Positions 5,415-5,831 of a stretch of DNA of 5,831 bases are shown piece after piece. The first letter of the stretch is position 1. Each line of letters opens with the position of its first letter. The notes beneath the pieces are model-generated. The model was not told where the DNA came from and searched no databases. It saw only the letters and a list, made by a program, of their open reading frames with translations. The stretch covers positions 1-5,831 of the forward strand of contig JAQGIX010000325.1 of assembly GCA_028290925.1 (NCBI GenBank), given 5' to 3'. This DNA comes from Phenylobacterium sp. (lineage in GTDB: Bacteria; Pseudomonadota; Alphaproteobacteria; Caulobacterales; Caulobacteraceae). The position numbers and the translations under genes are program-made.

Positions 5415-5831
5415 ATGACTGTCGCGCTCTACACGCATCTGGACATGCTCGACCACCGTCCTGGCGATTGGCACCCGGAACGGCCGGAACGGCTGCGCGC
5501 CGTGGTCGACGCCCTGGAGGACGCCTCCGACCTCGACCTGGCTGCGTGTGAAGCGCCGTTGGTGGAGGCCGCCGACCTCGCCCGCGTCCACCCGCAAGCC
5601 TACATCGATGCGATCACCCGGGCCTCGCCCGCCGAGGGCCGGCGCAAGCTCGATCCCGACACCGTCATGTCCGCCGGCAGCCTGAACGCCGCGCGGCGGG
5701 CGGCCGGCGCGGTGGTCAGCGCCGTGCGCGACGTGGCCGCCGGCAAGGCAGGCCGCGCCTTCTGCGCCGTGCGGCCGCCGGGCCATCACGCGGAGCCCGC
5801 CACACCGATGGGCTTCTGCATCTTCTCCAAC
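5415..5831 (+). CDS. Histone deacetylase-family (arginase/deacetylase fold) hydrolase, 3' end outside window
   Basis: The frame is open from ATG 5415 to the last base and gives 139 residues, less than half of the usual 300-370. It belongs to the zinc-dependent deacetylase superfamily that includes class II histone deacetylases, acetylpolyamine amidohydrolases and AcuC-like proteins. Diagnostic segments are HPERPERLRAVVDAL (20-34), LARVHPQAYIDAI (55-67), LDPDTVMSAGSLNAARRAAG (79-98) and the active-site strand FCAVRPPGHHAEP (116-128), with the catalytic pair His124-His125 followed by MGFCIFSN. The zinc ligands (the DxH motif and a later Asp) would lie beyond the window edge. It likely removes acetyl groups from acetylated amines such as polyamines or from lysines; bacterial members cannot be assigned by sequence alone. 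It diverges from the GNAT gene. In many alphaproteobacteria a gene of this family precedes xseB, ispA or dxs, which could be checked downstream. Confidence 0.92.
   Translation, partial: MTVALYTHLDMLDHRPGDWHPERPERLRAVVDALEDASDLDLAACEAPLVEAADLARVHPQAYIDAITRASPAEGRRKLDPDTVMSAGSLNAARRAAGAVVSAVRDVAAGKAGRAFCAVRPPGHHAEPATPMGFCIFSN

Noticed and set aside
5403..5789. Minus-strand open frame opposite the HDAC-family gene
   Set aside because: The plus strand carries unmistakable HDAC-family motifs (HPERPERL, RPPGHHA). The minus-strand product has none.

Overview
The window looks like ordinary chromosomal DNA of a GC-rich alphaproteobacterium. The very high GC content, strong third-position G/C bias and the style of the proteins (a CoxE-like VWA protein, a PsrA-like TetR regulator, an alphaproteobacterial HDAC-family hydrolase) suggest the Caulobacterales, for example Phenylobacterium or Caulobacter. 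This placement is an inference; there is no rRNA or other taxonomic marker. I see no tRNA, rRNA, CRISPR array, insertion sequence or transposon end.

Layout. The left edge cuts into a plus-strand SAM-dependent methyltransferase (2-817), followed 17 bp later by an 86-residue protein of unknown function (835-1095). These two converge on a minus-strand block with only 6 bp between the stop codons. In order of increasing coordinate the block holds a TetR-family regulator (1102-1764), a CoxE-like VWA-domain protein (1847-3022), an aldo/keto reductase (3096-4094), a small resolvase-like protein with a C-terminal helix-turn-helix (4200-4706) and a GNAT acetyltransferase (4809-5381). A plus-strand histone-deacetylase-family hydrolase starts 33 bp from the GNAT gene, in the divergent direction, and runs off the right edge (5415-5831).

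The minus-strand genes are separated by roughly 70-105 bp each, so they look like a row of separately transcribed genes rather than a tight operon. No shared pathway is evident. The one suggestive pair is the divergent acetyltransferase and deacetylase-family genes, which could act on the same kind of acetylated small molecule or protein.

The most unusual item is the resolvase-like protein. It keeps the length and general plan of a small serine recombinase, but every catalytic position I can align is replaced: the nucleophile serine is Asp10, and the DRLGR-type motif has become LRHLGL. It keeps a good DNA-binding helix-turn-helix, and a 13-bp palindrome lies just upstream of its start codon. 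This fits a former invertase or resolvase that now works as a DNA-binding regulator. Other points of interest are the aldo/keto reductase that has Ala where the usual catalytic His stands, and the CoxE-like protein with no MoxR ATPase beside it.
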